Below, piece by piece: positions 8,055 to 16,608 of a stretch of DNA of 35,135 nt; the first letter of the stretch is position 1; each line of letters opens with the position of its first letter. This DNA is from Acidobacteriota bacterium. GTDB lineage: Bacteria > Acidobacteriota > Terriglobia > Bryobacterales > Bryobacteraceae. The position numbers and the translations under genes are program-made. The notes beneath the pieces are model-generated. The model was given only the letters and a program-made list of their open reading frames with translations, had not been told where the DNA came from and searched no databases. The stretch covers positions 1 through 35,135 of the forward strand of contig SYLY01000230.1 in NCBI GenBank assembly GCA_005808475.1, in the 5' to 3' direction.

Positions 8055-8756
8055 TTATTGATGGTTGAGCGCGATCTCGACGGCGAACATCGTAGGAGTG
8101 GCTCCGCCGGTCGTCACGGGCACGCAGTAGGTCGCCGGTTTCATGTCGTTGTCGTCGACCTGGAGAAGAATATCCTTGCTTCCACCCCCATCGCCGATGG
8201 AAGGCAACGGAGGAAACGCCGGCCCGGCGGCCCGGTTCATGTTCGGCGCTTGGCCCGCCGGCAAGTCGGGCATCACGTGCACGAGCAGGACTTCTTGCCC
8301 CGGTTTGTCGTCGAACACGAACCATGCCTTGGAAGAGCCGGGGATGGTCGTGTCGACATCGGCCGCGATCCGGTCGTCGCCGTTGTTGACGCGCGGATCC
8401 GGGAACAGAACGCGATGCTCCCCGTTCTTCTGCTTCTGCGCGATCATGATGCGGCCATTGCGATTGGTCTGGAAATGCAGACGGATCTTCTCTCCGCTTC
8501 GGAAGACTCGCTTTTCCGTGACGCGTTCCAAGGCTCCGTCCGCTTTGACCAGTTCGACCCAATACATCAGCCCGGGTGGCGGCTTTACGACCGGCGCCGC
8601 TGGCGCTTGCTTCCTCACCGCTGGCGCCGGCGCTTTCTTTTCCGTGAGGCTCAGTTCGCCGCCCGTGGATGCGTCGCGCAGAAACAGCGCCTTCGCTCCG
8701 TCCTCCGCCCAAGCGAACGCGGCGCCCGCCGCAAACATCGATGCCATGAGTCTCAT
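8055..8756 (-). CDS. Exported DUF4384 domain protein
   Basis: A 233-residue protein with a signal peptide (residues 1-17, cut near AWA). A Pro/Ala-rich linker follows, then a DUF4384-type beta domain from about residue 60. Characteristic stretches are VFRSGEKIRLHFQTNRNGRI and EHRVLFPDPRVNN. DUF4384 is a beta-sandwich domain of unknown function that often occurs with, or fused to, caspase-like peptidases; here it is the gene directly after one. The start is the ATG at 8756, chosen for AAGGAG seven bases upstream and the good signal peptide. A longer upstream frame overlaps the caspase gene. The stop lies 2 bp from the M48 start. Confidence 0.82.
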   Translation of the reverse strand: MRLMASMFAAGAAFAWAEDGAKALFLRDASTGGELSLTEKKAPAPAVRKQAPAAPVVKPPPGLMYWVELVKADGALERVTEKRVFRSGEKIRLHFQTNRNGRIMIAQKQKNGEHRVLFPDPRVNNGDDRIAADVDTTIPGSSKAWFVFDDKPGQEVLLVHVMPDLPAGQAPNMNRAAGPAFPPLPSIGDGGGSKDILLQVDDNDMKPATYCVPVTTGGATPTMFAVEIALNHQ

Positions 8757-8770
8757 TGGAAGCTCCTTGC

Positions 8771-9925
8771 TTACTCCACCGCGGTCCCGATCACGATGTC
8801 GATGTTCCGGCCCTCCGGCGACATCGTCGGGTTCTGGCTGCTGCTCTTCTCTTTCTTGACGGCTTCCGGAACATTGCGTTCCAGATAGGTGAACAGCTTG
8901 GTCACCGTCGCCTCGCCTTTGCTGGCGCGCATCGCTTCCACCAGATAGTGCGTGAAAAAGCTGTTGCCGATGCGATCCGATTCCCACGACTTCTCGGTGT
9001 TCCGGCTCGAGGTGATCACCACGCGGCCCTTGCCCTGCGCGATCCGGTTCACCAACTCTTGCGAGAAGCCGAGTGACAGCGCCTTGCCTCCGCCCCTCTG
9101 CCTTACCGTGTCGCCGCTGTAGCAGGTGTCCAGGAAGGTGACCACGCGGCCGGCGCGCATCCTGTCATCCACTACCCGCTTCATCTCGTCCATCGGGAAC
9201 GCGGTTGCGTATAGGTTCTGGACGTCGGTCTCGTGCGTGACGATATAGCCGGTCTGCCCGGTGGCCGAAGCAGCGTCCGCTTCCGCCGAGGTTCCGTGCG
9301 AACTGATGTAGATGACCACCAAGTCCTCGGCGCGCGCCCGCTTGGCGATATCATTGAGCGCGGTCTTCAGGTTCTCGACGGTGGCGTCTTTGTCCAGCAG
9401 GACGCGGACATGGACGCCGTCGCGGCGAAACCGTCCGACAGCGGGATCCTCGAGCATGTCGGCGAAGTCGCGCGCGTCCTTGGCCGCGTACTTGAGCGCC
9501 GGAATCCGTTCGGTGTCGCGGAATGTACCTACTCCCACTACCAAAGCCCACTTCTCCCGCACGAACGACTTGTCCTCGATCACGGACTCGCCGGGCTTGG
9601 CGGCCGCCGCCGGTTTCGGCGAATCCGGCTGCTTGTAGACCAGCGGCTTCGGAGCCAGCCGTTCGGCGTACTTACGATAGAACTCCGCGTTGCCGGCGTC
9701 GCCCATCGCCTGATAGACATCGGAGATCGCGCTCATCACGGCAAAGCTGGTGACGCACTCGGCCTTGGCCTGATCGATCCACTTCTTGGCGGCCGCGTGG
9801 TCGCCGCCCGCCTGCGCGAGTTTCGCCCGCTCCACCGTCAGCAGAGCTCGCGACGTGCAGGCCTGGCCCTGGGCCCGCGGGACCGAGGCCGCCAACCACA
9901 ACGCGAGGAACGCCAGATACCACAT
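8771..9925 (-). CDS. Exported caspase-family (C14) cysteine peptidase
   Basis: A 384-residue protein with an N-terminal signal peptide (about 1-20). A helical TPR-like segment with LTVERAKLAQAGGDHAAAKKW follows at about 25-95, then a linker. The caspase-like domain occupies 124-384. Catalytic His210 is in YISSHG and Cys268 in FLDTCYSG, with Asp266 two residues before the Cys as in metacaspases. Later SSRNTEKSWE and FFTHYLVEAM fit the family. It presumably cleaves after basic residues if metacaspase-like; this is family knowledge, not shown here. The ATG at 9925 is 6 bp after the preceding stop. The short distances on both sides argue for co-transcription with the TPR and DUF4384 genes. Confidence 0.9.
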   Translation of the reverse strand: MWYLAFLALWLAASVPRAQGQACTSRALLTVERAKLAQAGGDHAAAKKWIDQAKAECVTSFAVMSAISDVYQAMGDAGNAEFYRKYAERLAPKPLVYKQPDSPKPAAAAKPGESVIEDKSFVREKWALVVGVGTFRDTERIPALKYAAKDARDFADMLEDPAVGRFRRDGVHVRVLLDKDATVENLKTALNDIAKRARAEDLVVIYISSHGTSAEADAASATGQTGYIVTHETDVQNLYATAFPMDEMKRVVDDRMRAGRVVTFLDTCYSGDTVRQRGGGKALSLGFSQELVNRIAQGKGRVVITSSRNTEKSWESDRIGNSFFTHYLVEAMRASKGEATVTKLFTYLERNVPEAVKKEKSSSQNPTMSPEGRNIDIVIGTAVE

Positions 9926-9931
9926 GGGGAC

Positions 9932-11746
9932 CTACTTCTTCGGGGGAACAGCCGGAGTCTGGACCGCCGGCGCGGGGGGCTTGGGCGCTTGCGGCGCCGA
10001 ACCCGCCGCGGGAGCCGGCTTGGGCTGGGCCACGGCTGGTTTCGGTTGTTGCGCCACGGGCGGCTTGGGTTGCGGAACCACCGGCTTGGGGGGCGCCTTT
10101 GCAGCGGCGGCCTTGGGCGCGGGCGGAGGCGTCTTGCCCGGCTCGGTGAACTGGAACTGCGACTCCACTCCCTTTGTGTCATCCTCGCCCAGGCCAAGGT
10201 TCTGGCTCACCTGTGCCAGCATGGTGCGCTCCTCCGCGGAGACCGTCTTGTCGGACACGAGGGCGCTGAAACTCTCCTTGTACATCGCGAGCTTGGAGTC
10301 GATCTCTTCGCGCCATTTCTTCTCTTGAAGCACGACCCGCTTGGCTTCGTTCGGTTGCAGTTTGAAGGCCATGCCGCCCATCGTCTGGAGCTTGCCGGCT
10401 TCCTCCGCCGCCACCGGCACGGGCAGCGTCTTGAACTTCGCGCGCGCCACGTTGCGGAATACCGCTTCCGATTGGCTGTCGGGGCGGGGATCCCACAGCG
10501 CCTTCTCCTCGGCCTCTTTCTTCATCCGTTCGGCTTCCGCCTTGAGCTTTTCGGCGTCGAGCTCCTTCTGCTTGTCCTCCGCTTGCTTCAGCGCTTCGAG
10601 CGCCGCCAGTTGTTGCGCCGCGTACTGTTTCTTGGCGTTCTCGATATTGGCGCGGGCGCGCTGCAGACGGCCGCTGCTCTGGGTGATGTACTTTTCCTTC
10701 GGGTCGAGCTGGCGGGCTTGTTCGTAGAGTTCGAGCGCCTTGGCGAACTGCGGTTCCGCCTCGTCGGGATTCTGCTGTTTGGCGTAGGTGTCGTAGGCGA
10801 GGGCCTCGTTGGCTGCGGCGATGTTGAAGATGCGGTCGCCTTCCTCGTCTTTCTTTTTCATCTTCGCGGAGTCCCACAGCTTCAACGCGCCGGCCCAATC
10901 GCCGCCCTTGGCCGCGTCGTTGCCGGGCCGCAACGGATCGGTGCAGGAGAGCTTGAACTGCTCGGCGACGCGCGTCTTGCGATAGCGCGGCGTGAAGCCG
11001 CCGGCCAGATCCTCCACCAGTTCGATGTCGATCGCGTCGGGCGTCGGCAGCGCCGACGACGATCTCGCGCCGGACGGGGTGGCCGCCGCGCTCCGCGCCA
11101 AACGGAACGGATTCATTGTCGCCTTCGAGGGTCGCGCCAGCCCGCCGCCCGTGCTGGCGACGCCTTGCACCGAAAGCTCCCGCTTCTCCGAATAGTCGGC
11201 GCGCGGCGTGAACCCATCGAGCAGAACGCCATTGGCATCCTCCACTTTCACGCTGGCCGCCAGCGATCCACGCCCCTCCCAATACTGCACCGGGACAGGA
11301 CGATCTTCGTAGACGTCCACCATGATGGGCTCGCCCTTTTTGTTGACCTTGCCGGTGCCGTCGCTGTTCTTCGCCTGTTTCTGACCCACCTTCATGTTGC
11401 GGGTCTCGACCACCGTAAACGTGCGCGTCGTGGGGCGCTCGTACGCCGTGACCGCCACCTTGATCGTCGCTTCCGGCTTCGCGGCCACCACGGCGAAGTC
11501 TGGCGTGAGAGCTTTCTCGATGCCCGACTTCAATCCCGCATGTCCCCGGAACGCGCCCACCGCCTCATCGACAGTGATAAGGACATTCTTCTGCTGAAGA
11601 AACGCATCGGGCGGCCGCGGCACAAGCAGCGTCACTTCGTCGGACTTGGTGCCGAGCATGCCGCACTTGAAGTGCGCGGTGAATCCGATTGGCGCCGCGC
11701 CGGAGAGCACGGCCAGCAGAACGGGAAGCGCGGTGGGGGTTCTCAT
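9932..11746 (-). CDS. Exported TPR/coiled-coil protein with Pro-Ala-Lys tail
   Basis: About 604 residues. A signal peptide lies at about 1-19. Residues 20-200 form a beta-rich domain with VTAYERPTTRTFTVVE. Residues about 255-350 are TPR-like helices (AKALELYEQARQLDPKEKY). A charged coiled coil follows (about 355-400, rich in EALKQAEDKQKEL-type sequence), then a helical part. The tail of about 90 residues is very rich in Pro, Ala and Lys (repeated QPKPPVAQ-like units) and is probably unstructured or wall-spanning. I do not recognise the N-terminal domain. The start is the ATG at 11746, which has AAGAGG five bases upstream; a GTG at 11752 is also in frame. It lies between the DUF1318-TPR and caspase genes, so it may be a scaffold for the operon products. 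Confidence 0.8.
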   Translation of the reverse strand: MRTPTALPVLLAVLSGAAPIGFTAHFKCGMLGTKSDEVTLLVPRPPDAFLQQKNVLITVDEAVGAFRGHAGLKSGIEKALTPDFAVVAAKPEATIKVAVTAYERPTTRTFTVVETRNMKVGQKQAKNSDGTGKVNKKGEPIMVDVYEDRPVPVQYWEGRGSLAASVKVEDANGVLLDGFTPRADYSEKRELSVQGVASTGGGLARPSKATMNPFRLARSAAATPSGARSSSALPTPDAIDIELVEDLAGGFTPRYRKTRVAEQFKLSCTDPLRPGNDAAKGGDWAGALKLWDSAKMKKKDEEGDRIFNIAAANEALAYDTYAKQQNPDEAEPQFAKALELYEQARQLDPKEKYITQSSGRLQRARANIENAKKQYAAQQLAALEALKQAEDKQKELDAEKLKAEAERMKKEAEEKALWDPRPDSQSEAVFRNVARAKFKTLPVPVAAEEAGKLQTMGGMAFKLQPNEAKRVVLQEKKWREEIDSKLAMYKESFSALVSDKTVSAEERTMLAQVSQNLGLGEDDTKGVESQFQFTEPGKTPPPAPKAAAAKAPPKPVVPQPKPPVAQQPKPAVAQPKPAPAAGSAPQAPKPPAPAVQTPAVPPKK

Positions 11747-11748
11747 GG

Positions 11749-12645
11749 TCACCTCTTGTTGTCTCTGTCCTTCAAGACGCTGTTTTTCTGGACCTCGGCC
11801 GCGATCTCTCGAAACGCCGGATCCGTCCGGACGAACGCGAGATCGGGGTCTTCCGCCAGCAGCTTGGCGCCGGCGAAACCGGCCTTTGCCGATTTCCGGA
11901 GCGCCTCGATCGCGGCGTCGTTGTTCTTGCGCACCGAATGAAGCGAAGCGATGTTGTAGTGGACCTCGGCTCTCGCCTTGGGGATCTGCTCCGCCAAGGC
12001 TTTGGCTCGATCGGCGCCTTCAATGAAGTAGGCGTATTGGCCGAGCGCGGCCGGCGCCAAGCCTGCCAGGCATTCGACCAGCTTCGACTCGGCCTCGAAG
12101 CTCTCCAGCGCCTCTTTGTACTGCTTCAGCTTCATCCGCATGGACCCGATGTTCTGGTTCAGGGAGAGGAAGTTGCGGTCGATCTCCAGCGCCGGTTTGA
12201 ACTCGGCGAGAGCCTCCTCGAATTTCTCCGCCCGCGCCAGATTCATTCCCTGCTTCACGTAGACCAGCAGGCGCGCGACATCGGCGTCCTTGGCCGGGGC
12301 GCCACAGGTCGCGCCGTTTCCCGGGGGGTCGTGCCACTTCGCGGCGGCGAGCTTCGCCCGGGCAGCGAACATCGTCGCCACCTGCTCGAGCGCCAGATTG
12401 GACGCCTTCGCGATCCGTTCGAAGGCGAGCCTTCTATCGGCGTTCTCCTCGTCCACGATTTGCCGCGCATCCGGTGCGGTTCCGCCCGCTGATTCCAGGT
12501 AGCCGGCCTCTGTTTCCCGCGCCGAGCCCGCCACGATCAGCCCCTTCACCGCCGGAGCCCTGTCCTGGATCTTCATCTTCAAGTCGTCGTCGCTCTGCGC
12601 CCAGGCGGCGAAGAGCGGAAGTAACAAGGCGATCGCGATTCTCAC
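11749..12645 (-). CDS. Exported fusion of a YdbL/DUF1318-like domain and TPRs
   Basis: A 298-residue protein with a signal peptide (1-16, FAAWAQ). Residues about 25-105 match the YdbL/DUF1318 pattern: a Gly-Leu-rich start, ETEAGYLES, VDEENADRRLAFERIA and then LEQVATMFAARAKL. This corresponds to the GlvGE...GYL...NxxR...A...V sequence order of that family. From about 130 onward there are TPR motifs (MNLARAEKFEEALAEFKPAL and EVHYNIASLHSVRKNNDAAI). YdbL-like proteins usually stand alone beside YnbE/YdbH in envelope lipid transport, so the TPR fusion is unusual. The start is GTG at 12645 with GAGG upstream. The stop lies 2 bp before the next ATG. Function is unknown; periplasmic location is inferred. 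Confidence 0.72.
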   Translation of the reverse strand: MRIAIALLLPLFAAWAQSDDDLKMKIQDRAPAVKGLIVAGSARETEAGYLESAGGTAPDARQIVDEENADRRLAFERIAKASNLALEQVATMFAARAKLAAAKWHDPPGNGATCGAPAKDADVARLLVYVKQGMNLARAEKFEEALAEFKPALEIDRNFLSLNQNIGSMRMKLKQYKEALESFEAESKLVECLAGLAPAALGQYAYFIEGADRAKALAEQIPKARAEVHYNIASLHSVRKNNDAAIEALRKSAKAGFAGAKLLAEDPDLAFVRTDPAFREIAAEVQKNSVLKDRDNKR

Positions 12646-12652
12646 GGGCGCC

Positions 12653-12952
12653 TCATTTCACGTGCGGGAAGAAGTCGGTGATCATCGTTTCCGCGCGCAC
12701 CGGATCCGCGCGCACCGGATCCGGGCGCGACGCGACCCCGAACCACCAGGCTCCCGCCCCCACCAACAATCCCGCCGCGATCCCGCCGATCACCTTCAGC
12801 GGAAGGCCCGGCGGCGGGGCCTTTCCGGCTGCGAGTGGCTTGTCGCAGCCTGGACAGAGCTTGCTGTCGCTGTCGGAGAGAGCGAACGTCTTCGATGGAG
12901 TGGCGTTTTCGCATTGACCGAAATTCGTGCACTTATATATGACTTTGGACAC
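12653..12952 (-). CDS. Small zinc-ribbon membrane protein
   Basis: A 99-residue protein. A zinc-ribbon-like N-terminus has Cys at positions 8, 14, 33 and 36 (KCTNFGQC and LCPGC). A single membrane segment rich in Gly, Ala and Val lies near 52-71 (VIGGIAAGLLVGAGAWWFGV). A short tail carries a duplicated DPVRA unit. It begins with GTG at 12952, has only a weak AAAGGG-like ribosome site, and is the first gene of the six-gene operon. Similar ribbon-plus-helix N-termini occur in larger envelope proteins, so it could be a truncated relative. I see no second half downstream. Confidence 0.7.
   Translation of the reverse strand: MSKVIYKCTNFGQCENATPSKTFALSDSDSKLCPGCDKPLAAGKAPPPGLPLKVIGGIAAGLLVGAGAWWFGVASRPDPVRADPVRAETMITDFFPHVK
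12693..12722. repeat. Perfect 15-bp tandem duplication inside the zinc-ribbon gene
   Basis: GCGCGCACCGGATCC occurs twice head to tail (12693-12707 and 12708-12722). It is in frame and duplicates the residues DPVRA in the tail of the small zinc-ribbon membrane protein. It is probably a slippage product and a possible length polymorphism. Confidence 0.9.
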
Positions 12953-13086
12953 CCTTTTTGTTACACGCTCCTCTGTTTTTTTTTCGAGCCGCCACGCGGG
13001 GCCGCGCCGGGTTAGTGGACCCGTTGCCAGGGTTGAAAAAATACTACCACAGGAAAGCTACTCCGAGGTGTACTTTTTTGCCGCCG

Positions 13087-14508
13087 TCAGCGCTCCCTGA
13101 CGCAGATCTCCCGTATCGTCCGCAGCTTGGCGTCGCTGAGATACCCGTAACGGTTGATCCACACCCCGTGAGCCGACGCGCGCCAGGCGATCCCGATCCG
13201 GCGCCGGAAGTCCTCGACCGGCCCATAACCGTGCGCCAGAGCGTACACCGGCGTCGCGCCGGCCGCGATCTGCGCCTCCGCGATCTTGCGCATCTGCGCG
13301 CGTTCGCCTACCGGGTGCGCCTGGTCCGGCTCCGGGTACACGTAGTCGCGGAGCGACGGCAATCCCGCGTCGTCCGCGATATCCAGCCAGCGGACCAGGG
13401 CGCGCGTCAGCAGCTTCTCGTCGATCCCCGGGTTCGCCGCCAGCAACGCGTCGCCGTAGAATCGCAACATCACCGGCCAGTGCATCGTGTACAACTTGGT
13501 TCCGATGCCGGAAGCGTGCTTGGCTACCCGCCCGAAATCGAGGCCCGACGCCAATGACCACGGAGGTGGAAACGCGTTCGGGACCAGTTCGATCTTCTTC
13601 CCGCCGGCTTCGTCGATCGCCTTGCGAAACCCGGCGATCAACTCCTCCACCAGGATCGCCTTGAAGCGGAGCCAGTCGAGCAACGCCGGTTGGTCCTTGA
13701 GTACGTGCAGCAACCGGTAACGGCCGCCGTCGGCCTCGGCCCACGGAATCAGGTCCCGGTTCTTCAATCCGCCGTGCATGTGACGGTAGAGGTCGCCGGC
13801 AGCGCGCCGCATGGCCTCGAAATCGAGACCGAGCCGGGTGGCGGCGGCGGAGGCATGCGGACCGAAGTCGAGGAACACGTCGTCGAGGAAATACGGCGGA
13901 TACTCGGGCCAGTCGACGCGTAGGCCGTCGATGTCGGGGTACGCCTGCACCAGATCGCGCAGCAGCGCGCCGTGGTAGGCGGCGATGTGGGGGCTCGCCA
14001 GACTGCCGTTGTTCGCCAGGCGGCGGGGTGGCACGCGTCCGTCGGGCAACGTGGGGCGGTCGTCGCCCTGAGGTCCGCCGAACTGCACGCGATAGCCGGG
14101 AGGAATCGCCGCCTGCACCTGGAGATACACTTTCAAACGCCGTGCGTGGGCGGCCCGGATGAACTGCTTGATCACCGGCCCTTGCGCGCGTGTAAGGGCG
14201 TTCGGTTCCGGCGGTTGATACCGCAGTCCGCGGTACAGCCGCGTGTCGGGAGCGAAACTGGGCGCGGTGCGGACGAACAACTCGCGCTTGCCCCACAACG
14301 TGCGGTCGAGCAGGCGCACGCTGCCCGCGCCCGCGTCGACCGGAGGTTCGCGCGAGCCCGTCTTGTCGTCGGCCGCCTCCATCACGTAGGGCGAAGTCGC
14401 CACCGCCGTGGCCCCGGCCATCGAGGCCAGGTTATCGACGGTCCGCTCGATCCCTTCGTGCTGGATCCACTCGGGCATCATGGTGATGCCGATGAAGTTG
14501 CGAGGCAT
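13087..14508 (-). CDS. TIM-barrel glycoside-hydrolase-like protein of unknown function
   Basis: A 473-residue protein. It has the alternating strand/helix look of a TIM-barrel hydrolase: IDGLRVDWPEYPPYF near 215-230 (an Asp and Glu at a strand end), IPWAEADGG, KIELVPNAFPPP, and a C-terminal GVWINRYGYLSD. This resembles the putative glycosyl hydrolases related to family 10-like and DUF4015 proteins, but I cannot name the family. There is no signal peptide. The start is the ATG at 14508 (MPRNFIGITMM). A longer frame to 14703 overlaps the methyltransferase gene and has a different composition. It stands 44 bp downstream of the methyltransferase and in the same orientation. Confidence 0.65.
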   Translation of the reverse strand: MPRNFIGITMMPEWIQHEGIERTVDNLASMAGATAVATSPYVMEAADDKTGSREPPVDAGAGSVRLLDRTLWGKRELFVRTAPSFAPDTRLYRGLRYQPPEPNALTRAQGPVIKQFIRAAHARRLKVYLQVQAAIPPGYRVQFGGPQGDDRPTLPDGRVPPRRLANNGSLASPHIAAYHGALLRDLVQAYPDIDGLRVDWPEYPPYFLDDVFLDFGPHASAAATRLGLDFEAMRRAAGDLYRHMHGGLKNRDLIPWAEADGGRYRLLHVLKDQPALLDWLRFKAILVEELIAGFRKAIDEAGGKKIELVPNAFPPPWSLASGLDFGRVAKHASGIGTKLYTMHWPVMLRFYGDALLAANPGIDEKLLTRALVRWLDIADDAGLPSLRDYVYPEPDQAHPVGERAQMRKIAEAQIAAGATPVYALAHGYGPVEDFRRRIGIAWRASAHGVWINRYGYLSDAKLRTIREICVRER

Positions 14509-14552
14509 GGCTCGGGTCCTCGGATGATAACACGTGTGGACCGGAAGTCCCG

Positions 14553-15329
14553 TCAACCACGCCGGAGCAAAAAGAACAGGCTCGCCGGGGCGGTTCCTTC
14601 CTCGAGCACCTGGAACCCCGCATCGCCGGCACGTTGTCGCCACCAGCCCGGTCCGCGGGTTCCCCCGTGCGTGAGCATCGGGCCGAATGCGAACTTGGTC
14701 CACCGGTCGTTGCCGACGAGGATGAGCAGAAATTCGCCACCCGGCTTGACGACGCGCTTTGCCTCGGCGAGCGTCTGGCTGGCGCCTTCCCGCCCCACAT
14801 GGTCGACGGCGTAGGCGCTGACGATGGCGTCGAAGCTCGCGTCCTCGAACGGCAACTTCCGCATGTCGGCAGCGACGATGGACGCCCGCTGGTCGACGCC
14901 CGCGGCTTTCAGGTTCGCCATCAGCCGGTCGCGAGGACTACCCTGGTCTCCGAAGTGTCCCTTGAAGGAATCCGCGAACAGGTCCAACGCGACGAGCGTG
15001 GCCTGGGGGCGCGCGGCGAGAACCATGATCGACGAGCGGCCCGTGCCCGCGCCGATATCGAGAACCCGTCCGGCTCCCGATGCCAGGAAGTTCGCCACCG
15101 GCAGCTTGGCAACGCCGTTCACTTCGAACGACCGCGTGACGAAAAGCGCCGCCGCCGCCCACGCCGCGACGACGCCGAACAGCGCCATCGGCCAAACGGC
15201 CCAACCGCGGGCGCGGCCCAGGATCAGAAGGCCAAGGGCGGGGACCAGGACAGCCAGATGTCCATAGCTGAGCCACCACGGATAACCGAAGTCGATGGAA
15301 GAAGCCGGCATCCATCCATCATGAACCAT
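14553..15329 (-). CDS. Membrane-anchored class I SAM-dependent methyltransferase
   Basis: A 258-residue protein. Two hydrophobic segments near 23-39 and 45-65 anchor an otherwise soluble methyltransferase domain. The SAM-binding motif I is VLDIGAGTGRSS at 89-100, followed by VALDLFADS (acidic residue after strand 2), DMRKLPFEDASFDAIVS (motif II/III) and RVVKPGGEFLLI. The substrate is unknown. The ATG at 15329 overlaps the glycosyltransferase stop as TAATG, so the two are translationally coupled. This suggests modification of a glycan or lipid at the membrane (inference). The longer frame running to 15797 lies inside the upstream gene in another frame. Confidence 0.83.
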   Translation of the reverse strand: MVHDGWMPASSIDFGYPWWLSYGHLAVLVPALGLLILGRARGWAVWPMALFGVVAAWAAAALFVTRSFEVNGVAKLPVANFLASGAGRVLDIGAGTGRSSIMVLAARPQATLVALDLFADSFKGHFGDQGSPRDRLMANLKAAGVDQRASIVAADMRKLPFEDASFDAIVSAYAVDHVGREGASQTLAEAKRVVKPGGEFLLILVGNDRWTKFAFGPMLTHGGTRGPGWWRQRAGDAGFQVLEEGTAPASLFFLLRRG

Positions 15330-16549
15330 TACGGCCGAACGCGGGCTGAGCGGAGCCGCTCGAAAGCCGCCGCCGCCTCGGGCATGACTGGGCCGCCCAC
15401 CGCCTTCACCACCTCGATCGCACTGGGCCCGGAGGGCGACCAGCGCTGGAACATCCGCTCCGAAACGAAGCCCGCGAACACCGTCAACAGAGGAGTTCCG
15501 CAAGCGGCCGCGACGTGCTGGCCCGCCGAATCGTAACCCACGTATTGCCGCGCGCGCCGGATCGAGGCCGCGAACGGTGCGAACGCGCCCGACCAGGTCC
15601 GGACCTTGCCCGCGAACGCCGCCGCCAGCGCACGCGCGCGTTCGGCTTCCTCGCCGCCCGCGCCTTCGTCGAGCAGTGGAGCTTCTCCCCGCTCGATCAG
15701 GTACGCAAGCAATTCGCGCTCGAAATCGCCGGCGATCCGTTTCGCCGGATTCTCGCCGGCCCCGAAGCTTACCGCCGTCAATCCCTCGTCGTCGCACACC
15801 GGTGCGGACGCGGGAGCGATGAACGCGCGCGCGTCTTCCACGCCGAACGTTTCGCGGACCCAGTCTCTGGTCAACTCGCCCAGTGACGCTTGTCCGCCGC
15901 CGCCGGCGGACCGGCTTTCGAAGAACGTGTAACGCCGCTCGTCCGCCACCGGCAGCAGTCCCAACTGGCTCAGCCGTGAATCCGGGTCCACCACCAGCGC
16001 GTCGCCGCCGTCCAACAGCGGCCGCAGACGAAGGCCCGCCTCCAGCCGGTCTCGCAGGAGCCCGGTGCGCGAATACGGCGCCTCCAGAAACTCGATACGG
16101 GGATCGGCGTCGAACAGCTCATGGCTCTTCCGGTTGCCGGCCAGTGCGATCCGCGCGCGGGGGAAGCGCTTTTTCACCGCGTCCAGCACGACGCTGGTTA
16201 CCGCGACATCGGCGCCCAGCGTCACTCGGGACAGCACGAACACCCGCGCGAAATCGCCCAGCACCGGGCGCGTGCGCCGGATACGCGCGTAGCGGGCGCG
16301 CAACTCGCGCGCGCTCCATCCCGGCTGCACCTGCGCGATCGCGTCGGAGAACACCTCCGCGTACCGGTCGCACAACGCCGGTTCGAATGCGTCGCACAGC
16401 GGCTCTACCAGATCCCGGAATATCGCCCGCGATGCTTCTGGACGTTCCGCGGCCTCCACCAATTCGCGCAAAAGGTGATCGGGCCAAGGCGCCGCGCGGC
16501 GGCAGCAATCCAGAATGCGGGCGGCGGCTTCGGACGGCGATTCCACCAC
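15329..16549 (-). CDS. Glycosyltransferase family 9-like (heptosyltransferase-type) protein
   Basis: A 406-residue protein. The C-terminal half has the ADP-heptose transferase/GT9 arrangement: AVSFGAGENPAKRI (nucleotide-sugar side loop), LIERGEAPLLDEG, a helix, then YVGYDSAGQHVAAACGTP followed by LLTVFAG. The GxDSgxxHvAAAxGtP pattern is the family hallmark. The first 100 residues are helical, and VLSRVTLGADVAVTS precedes a Rossmann strand order. It probably transfers a sugar to a lipid- or cell-surface-linked acceptor. The start is a GTG near 16549; the AAGGAG sits almost on top of it, so the exact start is uncertain. The gene is divergent from pdxS, 59 bp away. Confidence 0.72.
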   Translation of the reverse strand: MVESPSEAAARILDCCRRAAPWPDHLLRELVEAAERPEASRAIFRDLVEPLCDAFEPALCDRYAEVFSDAIAQVQPGWSARELRARYARIRRTRPVLGDFARVFVLSRVTLGADVAVTSVVLDAVKKRFPRARIALAGNRKSHELFDADPRIEFLEAPYSRTGLLRDRLEAGLRLRPLLDGGDALVVDPDSRLSQLGLLPVADERRYTFFESRSAGGGGQASLGELTRDWVRETFGVEDARAFIAPASAPVCDDEGLTAVSFGAGENPAKRIAGDFERELLAYLIERGEAPLLDEGAGGEEAERARALAAAFAGKVRTWSGAFAPFAASIRRARQYVGYDSAGQHVAAACGTPLLTVFAGFVSERMFQRWSPSGPSAIEVVKAVGGPVMPEAAAAFERLRSARVRP

Positions 16550-16608
16550 TCCTTAAGATGGTAGCGGCAATTCGGGTCTTTTGCCGCGCGGTGCGATAAA
16601 CTCGAATT

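Noticed and set aside
8771..9925. Caspase-like protease as part of a gasdermin or TRADD-type defence system
   Set aside because: The protein is exported, and no gasdermin, NACHT or death-domain partner is present in the operon.
9233..11941. A 902-residue plus-strand reading frame
   Set aside because: It runs antisense over the caspase and TPR genes, is Arg/Leu/Gly-rich without any domain, and is typical of shadow frames in high-GC DNA.
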